Of a stretch of DNA of 64,000 bases, positions 39,988 to 51,876 are shown in pieces (within the stretch, counting starts at the first letter, position 1; the number at the start of each line of letters is the position of its first letter). The stretch is from the NCBI GenBank assembly GCA_018136815.1, contig CM030940.1, positions 4,534,166-4,598,165 on the forward strand. The letters are read 5' to 3'. This stretch comes from Isochrysis galbana (taxonomy: Eukaryota > Haptophyta > Isochrysidales > Isochrysidaceae). The position numbers were made by a program, and so were the translations under genes. The notes under the pieces are model-generated. The model was not told the DNA's origin. It saw nothing but the letters and a program-made list of their open reading frames with translations, and did not search any database.

Positions 39988-40595
39988 TAGGGCGGTCAAA
40001 CAGGGCTTTTTAAGTACTAATATTGGGGGGGGTCGACATTTTTGACCGTGAGCGGAAAGCCCCGGCGAAAGCGGCTCGGAGGGTCTCCCCGCCTTTTCAG
40101 AATCCTCGTCCGAAAAGACGGTGCGAAGTCCCGTCGGACCCCCCCCCCTTGCACACGCTCTGGCGGCTCACACGAGCCGAACTAGACGTCGCTCCCACTG
40201 AGAGATGTGTTTCTTTAGTCTAAAAGGTGCCTACACACTTATTAAATTAGGGGTCCGACGCCCCATATTGCCAAAAAGCAAATTTCAAACCCTGGTGCCC
40301 CAGCGATGACGTCCGCGCATGCACATGCGCACCACACACAGCTCGCACACGGCCCATTAGGCTGTCATAGGATGCTCCTTGACTGTCCCGACCCTCGCCC
40401 CGCAGGATTCGCCCGGGCTCGCGATTGACGAGGAGCTGGAGCACCAGGACGCCATGGCGCTCGATGCTGCTCGCTGGTCGACAAAAGTTTGTTGGCCGCT
40501 GGCGGGACAGGTGCGCTGCCGATCGCGCCCGCTCTGGCGCAGGTCGACCAGGCCCGTACGCCCGTACCGACAATGCCTCTGCCGCCCCAAACGTC
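39988..40595 (+). mobile_element. hAT-like element, left part (family B), truncated by gypsy
   Basis: It begins TAGGGCGGTCAAACAGGGCT, followed by TTTTTGACCGTG about 50 bp in, as in 33699-35712. 40380-40560 resembles 34080-34260 (CTCGCC, CGCAGGATTCGCC). The copy stops at 40596, where the large gypsy element begins, so the gypsy element inserted into it or replaced its right half. Confidence 0.65.
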
Positions 40596-41650
40596 TGTTG
40601 TATTCCTGCCCATCTGAAGGTTGTAGGCATGAATATTCGTGTAAGGTACGCGCTCACAATTACAATTGAACAGTTCCCCGTGTTGCCACTGACGCACAAG
40701 ACACACAGATTCGGATTCCCCATGGTCTCAAGTCCAGGTTTGCAGGTTTTGGTCTCGAAATTTGCGATTCGAATTTTGTTTTTGCTGTTGCTATAATTGT
40801 TGGCTCGTTTAAGGTAATAAACCGGCATGACTTCGACTTCTCGTTCTGCAGTCGCTCTGCGAGACTCTCTCTCTCTCTCTCTCTCTCCGTCCGCCTCTCC
40901 TCGGCCGACGGCAAGAAGATTCGTCCAAAACATTCTCCGGTCCCAAGATATCTCGTGGGGGTCTCTCCGCGCTCCGCGAGGGAAAGGACGCGATCTCGCT
41001 CCGAGATCGGCCTCGCGCCCTCCCACGCTGCCCCGCCGTGCCCTCGGTCCCTCGCCCCCCCGGCGGCAGGTTCTTTCCCTCGGCGTGCCGTCCGTCGCCT
41101 CCGGCCGTTATATTAATCCCCCCCCCCGCGCGAGGTTCTCTTCTCCCCCGCGCGCGGTTCGTTTCCTCCGGCCGTCGTTGTTCCCCCCTCGCTTCGATTC
41201 CTCTCGCGGTTCCTTCGATGATTGCCTCCATCTCGTCCGTTCTTCTTCGCGATCCTCGCGGAGGGGGCACCGACGTTTAATGTTAGTTTCGTCGCGGTTT
41301 CGATGAAAGAAAGGAAGAACGAATGGCACGCGCCTCGCGCCTCGCGTCTTGTTTCGTCGCCCCTTGCTCGTCGCTTGTCTAGAAGGTCTCTCCGCACATC
41401 GCCTTCTCCCCCCGCGCGAGTTTGGATCTCTCCTCGACCCTCCGCGTTGGCTTCAGCGGACGAGTTCCACTTTAACGATAGTTCGAACCCTTCGGTGGCG
41501 TAGTTATGCGCTCTCTTTCCGTATATCTTCGCGCATGACGAGCGATCGCGACTTCAGCCTTCGCCGCGCGGGGAGGGGTTTGTTTATCGTATGATTCCGG
41601 AGTGTTTACGTTAGTTTTCTGAGCCCAAGGACTTTGGTTTTTGGTTTCTT
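40596..41650 (+). repeat. 5' terminal region of gypsy element (LTR plus leader)
   Basis: About 1.05 kb is shared with the inverted copy 8765-7710 at roughly 90 percent by eye, and both similarities start at the same base. No 3' LTR is available, so the LTR/leader boundary cannot be fixed. CT-rich tracts (40864-40890) and GC-rich palindromic words occur inside. Confidence 0.7.
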
Positions 41651-41867
41651 GTGAGTGATTTTTGTAGCAACTTCGTCGAGTCCCACCGTGTTCCCAAACG
41701 AGTCCCCCCGAGTTCCCGAGTCTATACCCCGAGTCAACGAGTCAATACAAGTCAAGCACGCGCCTGAGCCACCCCCAGTCGCCTGCCACCACCTCCCACA
41801 AGCCTCCTTCCGCACTTCCGCGCCCACCGTGCTCCGTGCGTGCGTCGTGCGTCGTGCGTCGATCACC

Positions 41868-44645
41868 ATGCCCGTAGTCAACCCCGAGGAAAGCTCCATG
41901 AGCTCCCCACAAGAACCGCGTTCCGCGCTAGCTGCCGGCGCGCCCTCGCAGGCAATCTCCAAGAGTGAGATCAGCCTTGCTCTGACAAGCACAAAATCTT
42001 CGCTCGCGCCTTCGGCTCCGGTCGCCATGTCGAGTTCTCCCATTGAGAAATCTTCATTGTCCCCGCGTCATGAGCCCGTCTCTTCTTTTTCGGTTCTCGA
42101 ATCGTACGGGTCGAAGTCCCCCGGGGAAGAGAGCCTCGTGGGTCCCCTCCCTTCTTCAAAAGAGAGTCTTTCCGAGCCAGTTCTCCCCTCCTCTCGCCTC
42201 TCCGCGCCGACGGTCGAAGTTCCGCCGCCTCCGCGGGCCTCTACTCACACCCCGTCAACTGGAGCTGGAATGGGTCCTCTCGCCTCGTCCGTTGCTCCAC
42301 CGGCGGCCTTTCCTCTCCTTTCTTTTGCTGATCCTTTGCCAAGTATTCCTTCCTCTCTCAATCCCTCTGTGGTTGGTGCTGAAGATGATGTGGGTTCCGT
42401 CCGGTCCCTCCCTCCTTTCGAGCCCCCACCATATGAAGAGTTTGTTCCACCCCCGTCGTCGACGTACTCGTACCCCAAACGTAACTTCGTTCCACCTCCG
42501 ACCGCCACCGTCGGCGCCGCCCAAATCATGGACCAACAAGTCCAGATTGAGGCTCTCCGCGGCGCTGTCGACCGCCTCGAGTCCTCTACCCTCCAAGCCG
42601 CCCAACGCCACGAAGAATTTCAACGGGAGGTGGGGTCTACCTTCAACACGATACTCAACATTCTACAGCAGGGCCAAGCGGGCACTACGACTTCGTCTCG
42701 AGTCGAAACCTCGCCACCGCTTGTGGAAGAAGGAGACAACTCCATTGGTGCCCCTCCGGCCTCGGTTAAGTTCCCTTCTCAACCTTTGCCCGCCGCGCCG
42801 TTCTCCGTTCCGCCGAATTCGATTTCCGATCCCGGACCCAATACGCCTGTTCCTGTCCCGTCAGCCAAGCCTGTTTCTGATCCCCAACCTCCACCCACCG
42901 TCGCGGGCCTCCGCTCGCTTCCAAATCCGGCGGCTCGGCGCCATCCCGTCGATCCAAGCCTCGCCGGTGATGCTTCTGAGCGAGAGGTCATCCTAGCCTC
43001 GTGGGGCCAACTGTTTGAGGATGCCGCCTACGAGGTAGCCTCTCTCTACAGGAAGTCCGACGATTTCGAGCTCATCCACGTCATTCTCAACGGCGGCCTC
43101 TCTCGAGCCGGCAATGTTTGGCACTACCGCGTGTTTTTCGAGAAGGAGCACGTGACCAAGTGGGCTCGGAGCCGCTTCTTCCTCGACCGCACCCTCCATC
43201 ACCAAGTCCGAATGGGCAAAGAGCTTTCCGAGATCAAGTTCCCGAAGGGCCTGGCCTCGGACAACGTCCAGACAGCGGCCACCTCCTGGAATGATTTTCG
43301 TCTGTCCTTCATCAAGCCGCTCGAGCGCGCCCTCTCGCTCGGCTGCGACCACCGTGAAATCTTTACATCCTTGCTAGCGGCCGCCAACTTGTGCACCACC
43401 GGCAACCAAAGGATCTACGCCTTCCTCCTCGATCTCGCCGAAGACCCGGTCCTCTCTCTCAACCCCGCGCTGGCCTGCGACGTGCTTCTCCGCAAGTGCG
43501 ACGCCACCTTCGCGGCCAACGTGCCCGGCTTCGCCAAAGACTCCGCCTCCATGGAGTGGGACAGGCTCGTAGCCCGTGAAGCCGGCTCCGATCTCTTAGA
43601 GTTATCCAAGAATTTGGTGCGCGCGTACGTCCGCAAGATGGGTGACGCGAAGGTGGATGCCACGACGGTCTGGGACCACCCAAACATGTCGCACGATATC
43701 AATCAACGATTCGAGTCCATCATCCGGAACGACAAGGTCGACGCGGCTCGCGGCGTGGATAACGCGACCAAGTTCGGCGAGTGTCTTGCAAAGACTCGCT
43801 TCCGCGTCGAGAACCACGAGCTCCCTCGTTCGGCCCTTTCGTGCGTCAACCTCTGCCAGCGCTACCTGAGCCCGTACGAACAAGCCCGCGCTGGCCAACA
43901 ACAAGCGTCGGTCACCACGGTCGCCGCCGTGACGCCGCCGGCGACTACTTCCAAGCCCACCAAGACCGCCAAGGTTGCTAAGGCTGCCTCTAATCCCGTG
44001 GACACTACGGCTTCGATGGTCGCCGCCGTCCAAGCGGCGGTGGCCGAGGCATTAAAATCGCAAAACAACAACTCGAACCGCAAGACGACTGGCGCTGACA
44101 ATCGTCGGGCTCCTCCTCCACCTACGAATTACTCCGCATCGTCTCCGCTACCGGACGCACTTCTTGACCGTCCCCTCGGCAAAAGCACGTCTTCTCGTCG
44201 CCAATGTGAGCCCCCTCCGAACGGCCTTGGGCTTCCGGCCGATTCGGGCCTCTCGGAATGGGATCTAGGTAGCTGGTCTCGAGCGCGAGCCCGCTTCTGG
44301 CAAATTTCTCGTTACGCGGGTCACCCGGCCCTTCGCGCTGCGCTCACGCGCTGCCGCCCCTCCGATGCCACCATGACCGCGCCGCGTCTCGACGACTTAG
44401 ACCGCGACGTCAAGGAGTGGACCGACGCCAACGGCTGCGCGTACTGCGCCTTTCGTCCCCGGGCTCCATCTGGTACGCCCGAGGCAGACCTGTGGAAGTA
44501 TGGCACGGGCGACGGAGCTCATAACCCCGTCGTTTGCCAACCGTACATTCGTTTTCTCTGCGAAGGCGGCAGTGGCGAGTGTGGTAACGACCCAGAAGTC
44601 CACCGCCGCCTCCGCACGATGGTTGTTCTCCGTCCGGCCCAGTAG
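41868..44645 (+). CDS. gag: Gypsy gag polyprotein
   Basis: The frame is open from 41655 (GTG), and the first ATG is 41868, giving 925 residues. The N-terminal 300 residues are Ser/Pro-rich. A coiled-coil-like segment (MDQQVQIEALRGAVDRLES) lies near 42528. A helical capsid-type region follows (ASWGQLFEDAAYEVASLYRK to LCQRYLSPYEQ, about 42993-43880), then an Ala/Lys-rich basic linker. The C-terminus has a Cys/His cluster (GCAYCAF, then CQPYIRFLCEGG and GECGNDPEVH) that could bind zinc and RNA in place of a classical CCHC knuckle. It ends with TAG in the same frame as pol, without any other stop up to the gap. It would assemble the particle that packages element RNA. Confidence 0.85.
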   Translation: MPVVNPEESSMSSPQEPRSALAAGAPSQAISKSEISLALTSTKSSLAPSAPVAMSSSPIEKSSLSPRHEPVSSFSVLESYGSKSPGEESLVGPLPSSKESLSEPVLPSSRLSAPTVEVPPPPRASTHTPSTGAGMGPLASSVAPPAAFPLLSFADPLPSIPSSLNPSVVGAEDDVGSVRSLPPFEPPPYEEFVPPPSSTYSYPKRNFVPPPTATVGAAQIMDQQVQIEALRGAVDRLESSTLQAAQRHEEFQREVGSTFNTILNILQQGQAGTTTSSRVETSPPLVEEGDNSIGAPPASVKFPSQPLPAAPFSVPPNSISDPGPNTPVPVPSAKPVSDPQPPPTVAGLRSLPNPAARRHPVDPSLAGDASEREVILASWGQLFEDAAYEVASLYRKSDDFELIHVILNGGLSRAGNVWHYRVFFEKEHVTKWARSRFFLDRTLHHQVRMGKELSEIKFPKGLASDNVQTAATSWNDFRLSFIKPLERALSLGCDHREIFTSLLAAANLCTTGNQRIYAFLLDLAEDPVLSLNPALACDVLLRKCDATFAANVPGFAKDSASMEWDRLVAREAGSDLLELSKNLVRAYVRKMGDAKVDATTVWDHPNMSHDINQRFESIIRNDKVDAARGVDNATKFGECLAKTRFRVENHELPRSALSCVNLCQRYLSPYEQARAGQQQASVTTVAAVTPPATTSKPTKTAKVAKAASNPVDTTASMVAAVQAAVAEALKSQNNNSNRKTTGADNRRAPPPPTNYSASSPLPDALLDRPLGKSTSSRRQCEPPPNGLGLPADSGLSEWDLGSWSRARARFWQISRYAGHPALRAALTRCRPSDATMTAPRLDDLDRDVKEWTDANGCAYCAFRPRAPSGTPEADLWKYGTGDGAHNPVVCQPYIRFLCEGGSGECGNDPEVHRRLRTMVVLRPAQ

Positions 44646-47600
44646 GTCGCCGGCGGGGCCCACGTCCGCGCTGTTACCCCGCTACCAGTCCAGGGTAGTG
44701 GGCCTGAACGCCACCCACCAAAAGATCGTATTACACTACGGCCGAGTACTTCTACGGCCCCCAACCGGTACCCCAAGATTCCCCAAGTTCCAGACAAGCC
44801 CTGCCACCTCCATCCCCCTCTTTCTCCTGCCTCCTCGCCGATTGCCCCTATTTCTCCCAATGCCGATAATTCCATCCTGATTCTCGATATCACGCACGAG
44901 TCCTCAAAACCAAGTCAACCGTCACCGCCTCTCTATCAACTCAAGCCGCTCAACCGCTATCCCACGCCACTCCCCAAGCATCAACAGTCCAAGACCTCAC
45001 GGTCTGCGAAAATCCAGCCGCCGCAGGCCCAATCCAACCTTCAATCTCTCAAATCAAATTTCGCATGTCCGAGCCACAAAACGTCTCCCGAGTACGAGTA
45101 CGAGTCCAAGTCACGTTCAGAATTACCCTCTTCGTCCTACGCCACCGCGAGCCCATCTACGAGTCTGAGCCCAGTCCAGTCATCACCGGTATCACCAGTC
45201 TCCATCGCAACGACGATGGAGGCGCAGTTCTCCGGTTCCTCCCCACTTTCTTTCGAGTTCGAGTCCAAGCCTGTTTTGAGCAAACCCCGTTCTGAGCCAT
45301 CCGAGTCCGAGTCCGAGTCCGAGTTTACAACGTCACCGAGTCCTACCACGCGGTCGACCGCAGGATTAACGGAGCTCCAGCCACCCACTGAGCCTCTGAC
45401 GACCACTCCTTCCGCGGGAGTGTTCACCTTCGGTCCTCCGCGCCCCGAGTCTGAGTCATTTGGAAACTCCGGTCACGTCCAGAATTCCAACCATACCCGA
45501 GCCCCGTTTCACGAGCCACCGCGTATCGAGTCCAAACACAAGCTGACGCCGAAGCCCTCGACGACAGCCACTGTGTCCTTGTCCAAGCCACCGTTTCGAG
45601 TCTCGCCGCAGCCGGCCTGCCACTCCAGCAAGCTGCACGCCGCCGAGCCGATCCCTTCCGTTTCCGTTCCGAGTCCGAGTCCAATTGCACAAGACAGTGC
45701 ATCCCGAGCCCGCGTAATCAAGCCCGTCACCGAGTCCGAGATTACGGCCGCACCGAGCCAACCGGTGCTGGCCACCGTGCCCCTATTGTCATCACAAGCG
45801 TCCGCTTCGTCCTCATCGACGGTTGCGACGCCAGGGGGCTTCACCTTTGGGCCGGCCCCGTCCGTTCCCATTTCGAAAATTAGCCCTGTTTTTGGCGTCC
45901 AGCACGCTAGGAACGACGAGTCCGAGTCCGAGCACAAATCAACGTCACCGCGGAGTCCGCGGTCGACCACCGGCGTTCCCACGCCATCCCATCAGTCAAG
46001 AGCCATGGAGGAGCTGGCACAGCCGTCTCCTAGCCTCTCTCAAGTCGCCGAGTCTTCCGAATTCGAGTCTGAATCCGCCGTAATTTTAGCGGTCCATGCA
46101 CCCGCTAGCCCGAGCCAAGTCCTCCGAAGAATGCTTCGCATTGCAGAACCTCTTCGGCCACCACCCACACCAGCCGCTGCCGCAGAGCCACCACCCTGGC
46201 CTCAGCCTTCCCCGCAGCCGGCTTCTTCGACAGCCACGTCCCTTCTTTCGCCGGCGCCGACCCCGCCGACGACAGATTGCAACGAAGTCTATGCCTGGCC
46301 CGATTCCTCTCCCGACGTGACCATGGAGAGTGACCACAACTCCCTTGCACGTCGAGGAACGGCCGCCTCCCAAACCGAGCTTCTACGCCCATTGAGCCAG
46401 CCCAACCGAGTCTCTAAGCCATGTCCTTCATGTCTCTCACCGGTGGTCTCGCGGCCGCGGCGTCCGTCGCCGCAATCCGACACCCCACTTCTCCGAGTTT
46501 CTTCGTCAATCCCGTCCTCCGAGCCTGTCTCCACGTCGTCGATATCCGAGTCTACTTCCATTCGTCCTACGTCGCCGCGGCCACCGGTCGCAGCCTCCAA
46601 GCACTGCCTGCCTCTCGATACCACTGCCACCGCCATCATGCGCGTGGCAGCGATCAATGCGTCCGCGATCCAGTCCTTCGATTCCTCTCGAAACAACTCC
46701 GATGTCGGCACCCGCGATGATACCCCGTCACCCGCTCTCCACGCTCTCGCCTCTCTTCGTGCACGAGCGAGCGGCTCTGCGGTGGTATTACCTCGGCACC
46801 TCACGGAGGCAGCCCAAGAGCTCCGCCGGCCGCGCAGTGGCACCTTAGCCTCGCCTGCCGCCGCGCTACCCAAGCACTTCGATGAGCTTTGCGCTGAGCT
46901 CACGAAGACGAGTCAACAAGTCCAAGACGGGCTGACTTCTGGCTGTCACGCCCCACGAGTTCTCGTCGTTGGTGAGACTAGCGGCGTCGTCTCCTCCATG
47001 TTCCTACTCGCCGGAGCTGATGTAGCTACGTGCGATTTATATCCTTCCGAGATTGACTACGTGCCCCACTTCCAAGGCGACGCGCTTCATGTCCAAAACC
47101 TAGGTTGGGACCTAGTCATCGCCCACCCGCCCTGCACGTACCTCTCCGCCGTCAGCAGCCAATGGCTTTCCCAAGAACCCGGACGTCGTGCCGCTCTTGA
47201 GTCGGCCGCCCGCGTCTTCAAGTCAATGGCCTCCGCCACTGCTCCGTTTGTAGCGGTTGAGAACCCTCGGATGCATGCGGAAGCTCGCCGTTTAGTCGGG
47301 GGGTTGACCCCGACCCAATTCGTCCAACCCTGGGAGCACGGCACTGGACACCAGAAAGCCACCGGGTTGTACCTCACCAAAGGGCTGCCGCCTCTCCAGC
47401 CAACCTGCGTCGTGGATGGCCGTGAGTCGGCCATGGCTAACCTCTCTCCTTCACCGCACCGTGGCGCTCTTCGCAGCCGCACCTACGTCGGTGTAGCTGG
47501 AGCGATGGCGACCCATTGGATGCCTGTTCTTCTTCGACATTTGAGCCAACAGGGAGACCAGCCATCGACGAAGAAACTGTCCGCGTTGGAGCTACTCGCT

Positions 47601-50600
47601 TGCGCGCGGCGCAGCCTATCGGACCGGCCTTCCCTTAGCTCGACTGAGGCTACCGCATACGAGCCGTGGTCGGCTCTTCATCATTATGAGAGGGGGAGGG
47701 AATCTAGTGAAGTTTCTTCCGACCCCGTTGTTTCCCGTCCAGCTACTCCCGAGTCAGACAACCACGAAGACCAAAAAGAAACCCACGATGACCACGACAA
47801 CGACACGCCACTCTACGCCTCCGAGTCTACTCTCCACGACCCATTCTCTCCATGGACCGCCCCGCCTCCGGCACGCGCGAGCTCGCCGCGTCCGACGACG
47901 CCGACGACTCTCCGGAAGCGGCGCCAACAATGGCAATCATTCGGAGTGAACGGGGACCAGAAATGGTCCAACGTCACGCTCGAAACCGCTGACGAAATAA
48001 GAGCGCAAGCTCTAGCCGGACGAGGCGCCGACGAGGAATCCGACCTCGCCGCTGCCGTCCGAGCGCCGATCGAGTTCGTGGAAGCCAAAGGCATCCGCGC
48101 CGAAGAGCTAGCCTCATTAGTTCGAAGACCCAAGACAGAAGCCCAAGCTCGTCTCGAGAAAGACTGGGAAAAGATGTCCGACCACCCGAGGCACCCCACC
48201 GACAAGAGAGGCCTGGGATACACTAGTCCCAAGCTATCACCCTGCACCGCTACCAACGAGGACGACGCCTCTAGACCCTCTGCCACGATAGCGGCAGTCG
48301 GATTACCCGAAGAGACGACGATCACCATGACGACGAATTCACCCGAGCAACCACGCTGTCGACCAACCCCGTCCCCGTCCGACACCATCGCACACGTGAC
48401 CGCGCACCGACCGGATAGCGTCGTGGATACCCTACCATCTGCCTACCCAAGGCATTGCCTATATGTTCGAGACCTAGTGGTCTGCCGCTCCGGCGAGGCT
48501 ACCGGCAAAGAAGGAGTTATCTTAGCCGACTCCGCTCTCACGGTCAACAGCACCCTCGCTGACACCGGAGCTGGCCCGTCGGTCGTGACCACTTCCCTCT
48601 TGTCCAGCCTACCCAACGACGCATGCGTCGAGCGACTGCCGCAAGCCGTAGTGACACCGCTCCATGGCCCAGACGGCCTACCTCTTATCACGCGAGGCAA
48701 GGCTCGGATCGTTTTCTCCGTCGGTGGATTTCTCTTTCGTCATACGTTCATGGTGATTGAAGGCAACCCGATGCTGCTGCTCGGGAACGACTTCTTAGCC
48801 ACGCACGCCGCTTCGATTCAGCTCGCCTCCGACAGCGCGGACGGCTCTATCACCCTCGGTGCTCCATCCACGGTGGCTCCTCTTGAGGTTAATGGCAGTC
48901 CAAGCCCCGACGCTCCGCCGATCTTTCGCGTCTCGACGTCACCGATAGCGGTGGTCCCTGTCAGCATGACTTGTGCACAGGTCTGTCCGACCTCCGCGAA
49001 CCCAATCACGACTGACTTCTTCCGAGGGCCGCAGGCCACCAAAAACGACAACCAGCTAGTCACCGAGCCTCTCTTCAGCACGGCCGATGAGTTTGCCGCC
49101 AAAGCGCCGGCATCATGTGGCTCCGAGTACCTCCTATACACCCACGAACCTATCACGATCCCGGCCTATCATCGGGCAACGTTTCACGTCCGAATTCCGC
49201 TAGCTCTTCGAGAACACGAAGACTGCGCCATGCTCGTGGACCGACTCCCTACGCGTGAAACGATCGATAGCTCTCCTCTCGTCATTCCCCAAGTAGAGAG
49301 GTCGAACGCCGACCACACCATCGCGGTTACGGTGGTCAACACTGACCCCAAACCTCTACACCTTCCGTCGTTCCATCCTGTAGCTTCGCTACAGGTTCGA
49401 TTCAAAATTCACGCTGGAACATATCGCCGCGTCGGGGCCGTTAACTCGCCGGATGTGATTGAGTCGCTCGACGAGGACCAGCGTAAGCTCCTCGAGGCAG
49501 CCAAGATCGACCCCGAAGGCCGTCTCTCGATGCCCCAACGTGAACAAGTTCGTCGTCTACTGGCCCGACGTATCGCTGCTTTCGCAATTGACCCGACCAA
49601 CCCGAATCACACTCACGTGATGGAGGTAGAGCTACCGCTCAACCCCGGAGCCGAAGCTCACCGCCACGCACCGTCTAGAGTTGGACGAGAGGGTGAGAAG
49701 ATCATAGAGGACGAAGTTTGCAAGATGGAGTCCGCGGGCATCATTAGGAAATCAAATTCGTCGTGGGCCTCTCGAGTCGTGCTAGTCACTAAGAAGGATG
49801 GCTCCGTACGTTTCTGCGTAGATTATCGCGACGTCAACTCCAAGCTTCGTCTAGAGGACAGCCCTCTTCCCCTCACGGTAGAAGCCATCGACCGATTGTC
49901 GTCCGGCCAAGGCAACCTTGATTCTCTATTCCTTTGCACCCTGGACCTGGCATCTGGTTTCTGGGGTATACCGATCAAAGAGTCCGATAAACATATCACC
50001 GCGTTCACTACTCATCGCGGCAAGTACGAGTTCAATTACTTGCCTTTTGGTGTTCAATCCGGTCCCTCGTATATGTGCCGCCTCATGGACGCCGTTCTCG
50101 GTGGGCTGGCATGGGAGATTTGTATGCCATACTTGGATGATGTCGGCGCCTGGTCGACAGGCGTAGGTGACTCGCTGCAGGCCAGGGAAGAGTCGTCATT
50201 CCAACAAATGTTACACCGTCTTGATCTTGTCTTGGAACGTCTCATCTGGGCGGGCCTCACTTGCAAGATGTCGAAATGCGTTTTCTTTGCCACCTCGGCT
50301 GAATATCTCGGCCACGTTGTTTCGCGTGAAGGTCTTCGGATGGATCCCAAGAAAGTGGAAGCCGTCTCGAAAATCGACCCTACCCAAATCAACTCTATCG
50401 AAGCCGTCCGTTCTTTCCTTGGACTGTGCTCGTACTACCGCCGTTTTATACGCCGTTTTGCGATCCGTGCAGCGCCGTTAACCGCTCTCACGCGGAAAGG
50501 GTGCGATGTCCCGGTCGAGTCGCAAACAGAAGCCTGTCGCCAGGCTATCGAAGATCTCAAGCAAGCTATCTGTGAAGAACCCGTACTCGCACCTCCTCGA

Positions 50601-51400
50601 GACGACCGTCCTTTCCTCGTTAAGACCGACGGTGCTAGCAAGCTCGGCATCGCCGGCGTCCTTGCTCAGAAAGACGACGAAGGGAGAGAGCGCGTTGTTG
50701 CATACTACGGTCGTAGTTTGAGTCCGGCTGAGCGCCATTGGACAGTTACTGAAATCGAACTTCTAGCAGCGCTAGAATCGATCCGAAATTGGAGGCCTTA
50801 TCTTTGGGGTCGCCACTTCACCCTCGTCGTAGACCATTCAGCTTTGCGCTGGCTTCACACGATGAAAGATCAAGTCACCGGTGGTCCAGCCTCGCGCCTC
50901 ATGCGATGGGTCCTGAAGCTAGCCGAATATCGATTCGACGTCGTGCACAAACCTGGAGTAACTCACTGGGACGCCGACGGCTTATCCCGCCTAGTTGCTC
51001 TCGAGCCCGATCACGATCCTCTCCATCTCGAGGAGAGTGACGTCCATTCTTTCGATTCTTCCGAAATTCACGACATAGTTGCCGCCGCGGTTACGTCATC
51101 CACCCTCACCGCTCGCCGCCAACAAGCAAACGATAGGCTCGCTCGTCAAGCATCGGAATCTTCGGAGTCGATTACCTCCTCGTATCTCGATGTGGGCGTG
51201 CCTCATGCCGACGAATTGCGTCAAGCGCTCTCTACCGACGAGTTCGCTAGCTCGATCATTTCTGAACTCGAGTCGATCCTTCCGAAAGCTTCCTCTTCGA
51301 TCGACTCTAGCTCGTCGTCGAAGAAGAGGTCCCGATTCCTGCTTCGCGATGGCCTACTCTACTACCGCTCCTCAGAGGCGGAAGAGGCTCCTCTTCGTTT
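44646..51400 (+). CDS. pol: Gypsy pol polyprotein with MTase-like, PR, RT and RNase H domains
   Basis: The frame is open from the codon after the gag amber stop to the gap (2251 codons); its first ATG is 45216. 44646-46900 is Ser/Pro/Glu-rich. 46950-47540 resembles phage-type DNA cytosine methyltransferases: RVLVVGETSGVVSSMF (SAM region), LVIAHPPCTYLSAV (motif IV, catalytic Cys), FVAVENPRMHA (motif VI) and RSRTYVGVAGAMATHW. The protease is near 48550 (LADTGAGPSVV). The RT spans about 49700-50500 (VLVTKKDGSVRFCVDYRDVN, YLDDVGAW) and RNase H spans 50620-51000 (VKTDGASKLGIAGVLAQ, GVTHWDADGLSRLV). FLLRDGLLYYR near 51340 is the usual lead-in to integrase, which is lost in the gap. Translation probably needs readthrough of TAG. 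Confidence 0.88.
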
Positions 51401-51500
51401 NNNNNNNNNNNNNNNNNNNNNNNNNNNNNNNNNNNNNNNNNNNNNNNNNNNNNNNNNNNNNNNNNNNNNNNNNNNNNNNNNNNNNNNNNNNNNNNNNNNN
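51401..51500. other. Assembly gap, 100 N
   Basis: Exactly 100 unknown bases inside the gypsy pol. Sequence on the right is from a LINE, so the true gap may be several kb. Confidence 0.99.
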
Positions 51501-51876
51501 TCAAGACCAGAGGGAGGACATGTGTTGAGGCGGCGTCGCTGCCCATGCCTAGCGCAAGGGTATAGCGCCCCCACTCAAACATCTCCTTCCCCAAAGCTCG
51601 CTCCTCTTTGAGGAGTTGCTCCTCTCCCTCCCATTAGGCCCCCTTGCCTGCGAGACCAGAACAGGATCCTGGCGTGGGGGGCTGTTTGAGTGTGGAGGGA
51701 GGGGTGCTCCGGCTAGCGCTAGCGCAGGTAGTAAGCTAGTGAAGAGCTGGGTGGCATAAGGGGGAAGGGTGCTTGCGCTCGCGCGCTCGCCGCGGCAGGG
51801 AGTCCTGTCTTGTGTGCGCGCTAGTCCCGTTCCTTTGCCGCGCCGCGACCCATAAAAAATTGTTAAAAATTAAATT
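51501..51876 (+). mobile_element. 3' end of compact LINE (ORF1-only type)
   Basis: It matches the reverse complement of about 55955-56300, including VLRRRRCPCLAQGYSAPTQT in frame, the GAGACCAGAACAGGATCCTG region, and the tail CCATAAAAAATTGTTAAAAA. The 5' part is in the gap. A small GC-rich insertion (about 51777-51790) distinguishes it from the 56-kb copy. Confidence 0.85.

Larger units (their letters stand above)
40596..51400 (+). mobile_element. Ty3/gypsy retrotransposon with methyltransferase-like domain
   Basis: It starts TGTTGTATTCCTGCCC, consistent with an LTR beginning TG. The order is 5' region, gag, a single amber stop, then pol with an N-terminal Ser/Pro-rich part, methyltransferase-like domain, protease, reverse transcriptase, RNase H and the start of an integrase-type linker. 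It runs into the gap at 51401. The order PR-RT-RH before integrase is that of Ty3/gypsy rather than copia elements. Beyond the gap the sequence is an unrelated LINE end, so the 3' half and the 3' LTR are not in the window. A deletion derivative of the same family is at 5921-8765. Confidence 0.92.

Noticed and set aside
41655..41867. GTG start for gypsy gag
   Set aside because: It is possible, but ATG 41868 is the conservative choice. The region upstream is Ser/Pro coding-like and may instead be leader.
51501..51611. Apparent continuation of gypsy pol beyond the gap
   Set aside because: The sequence right of the gap matches the compact LINE 3' end at 56 kb. The open frame across N is accidental.
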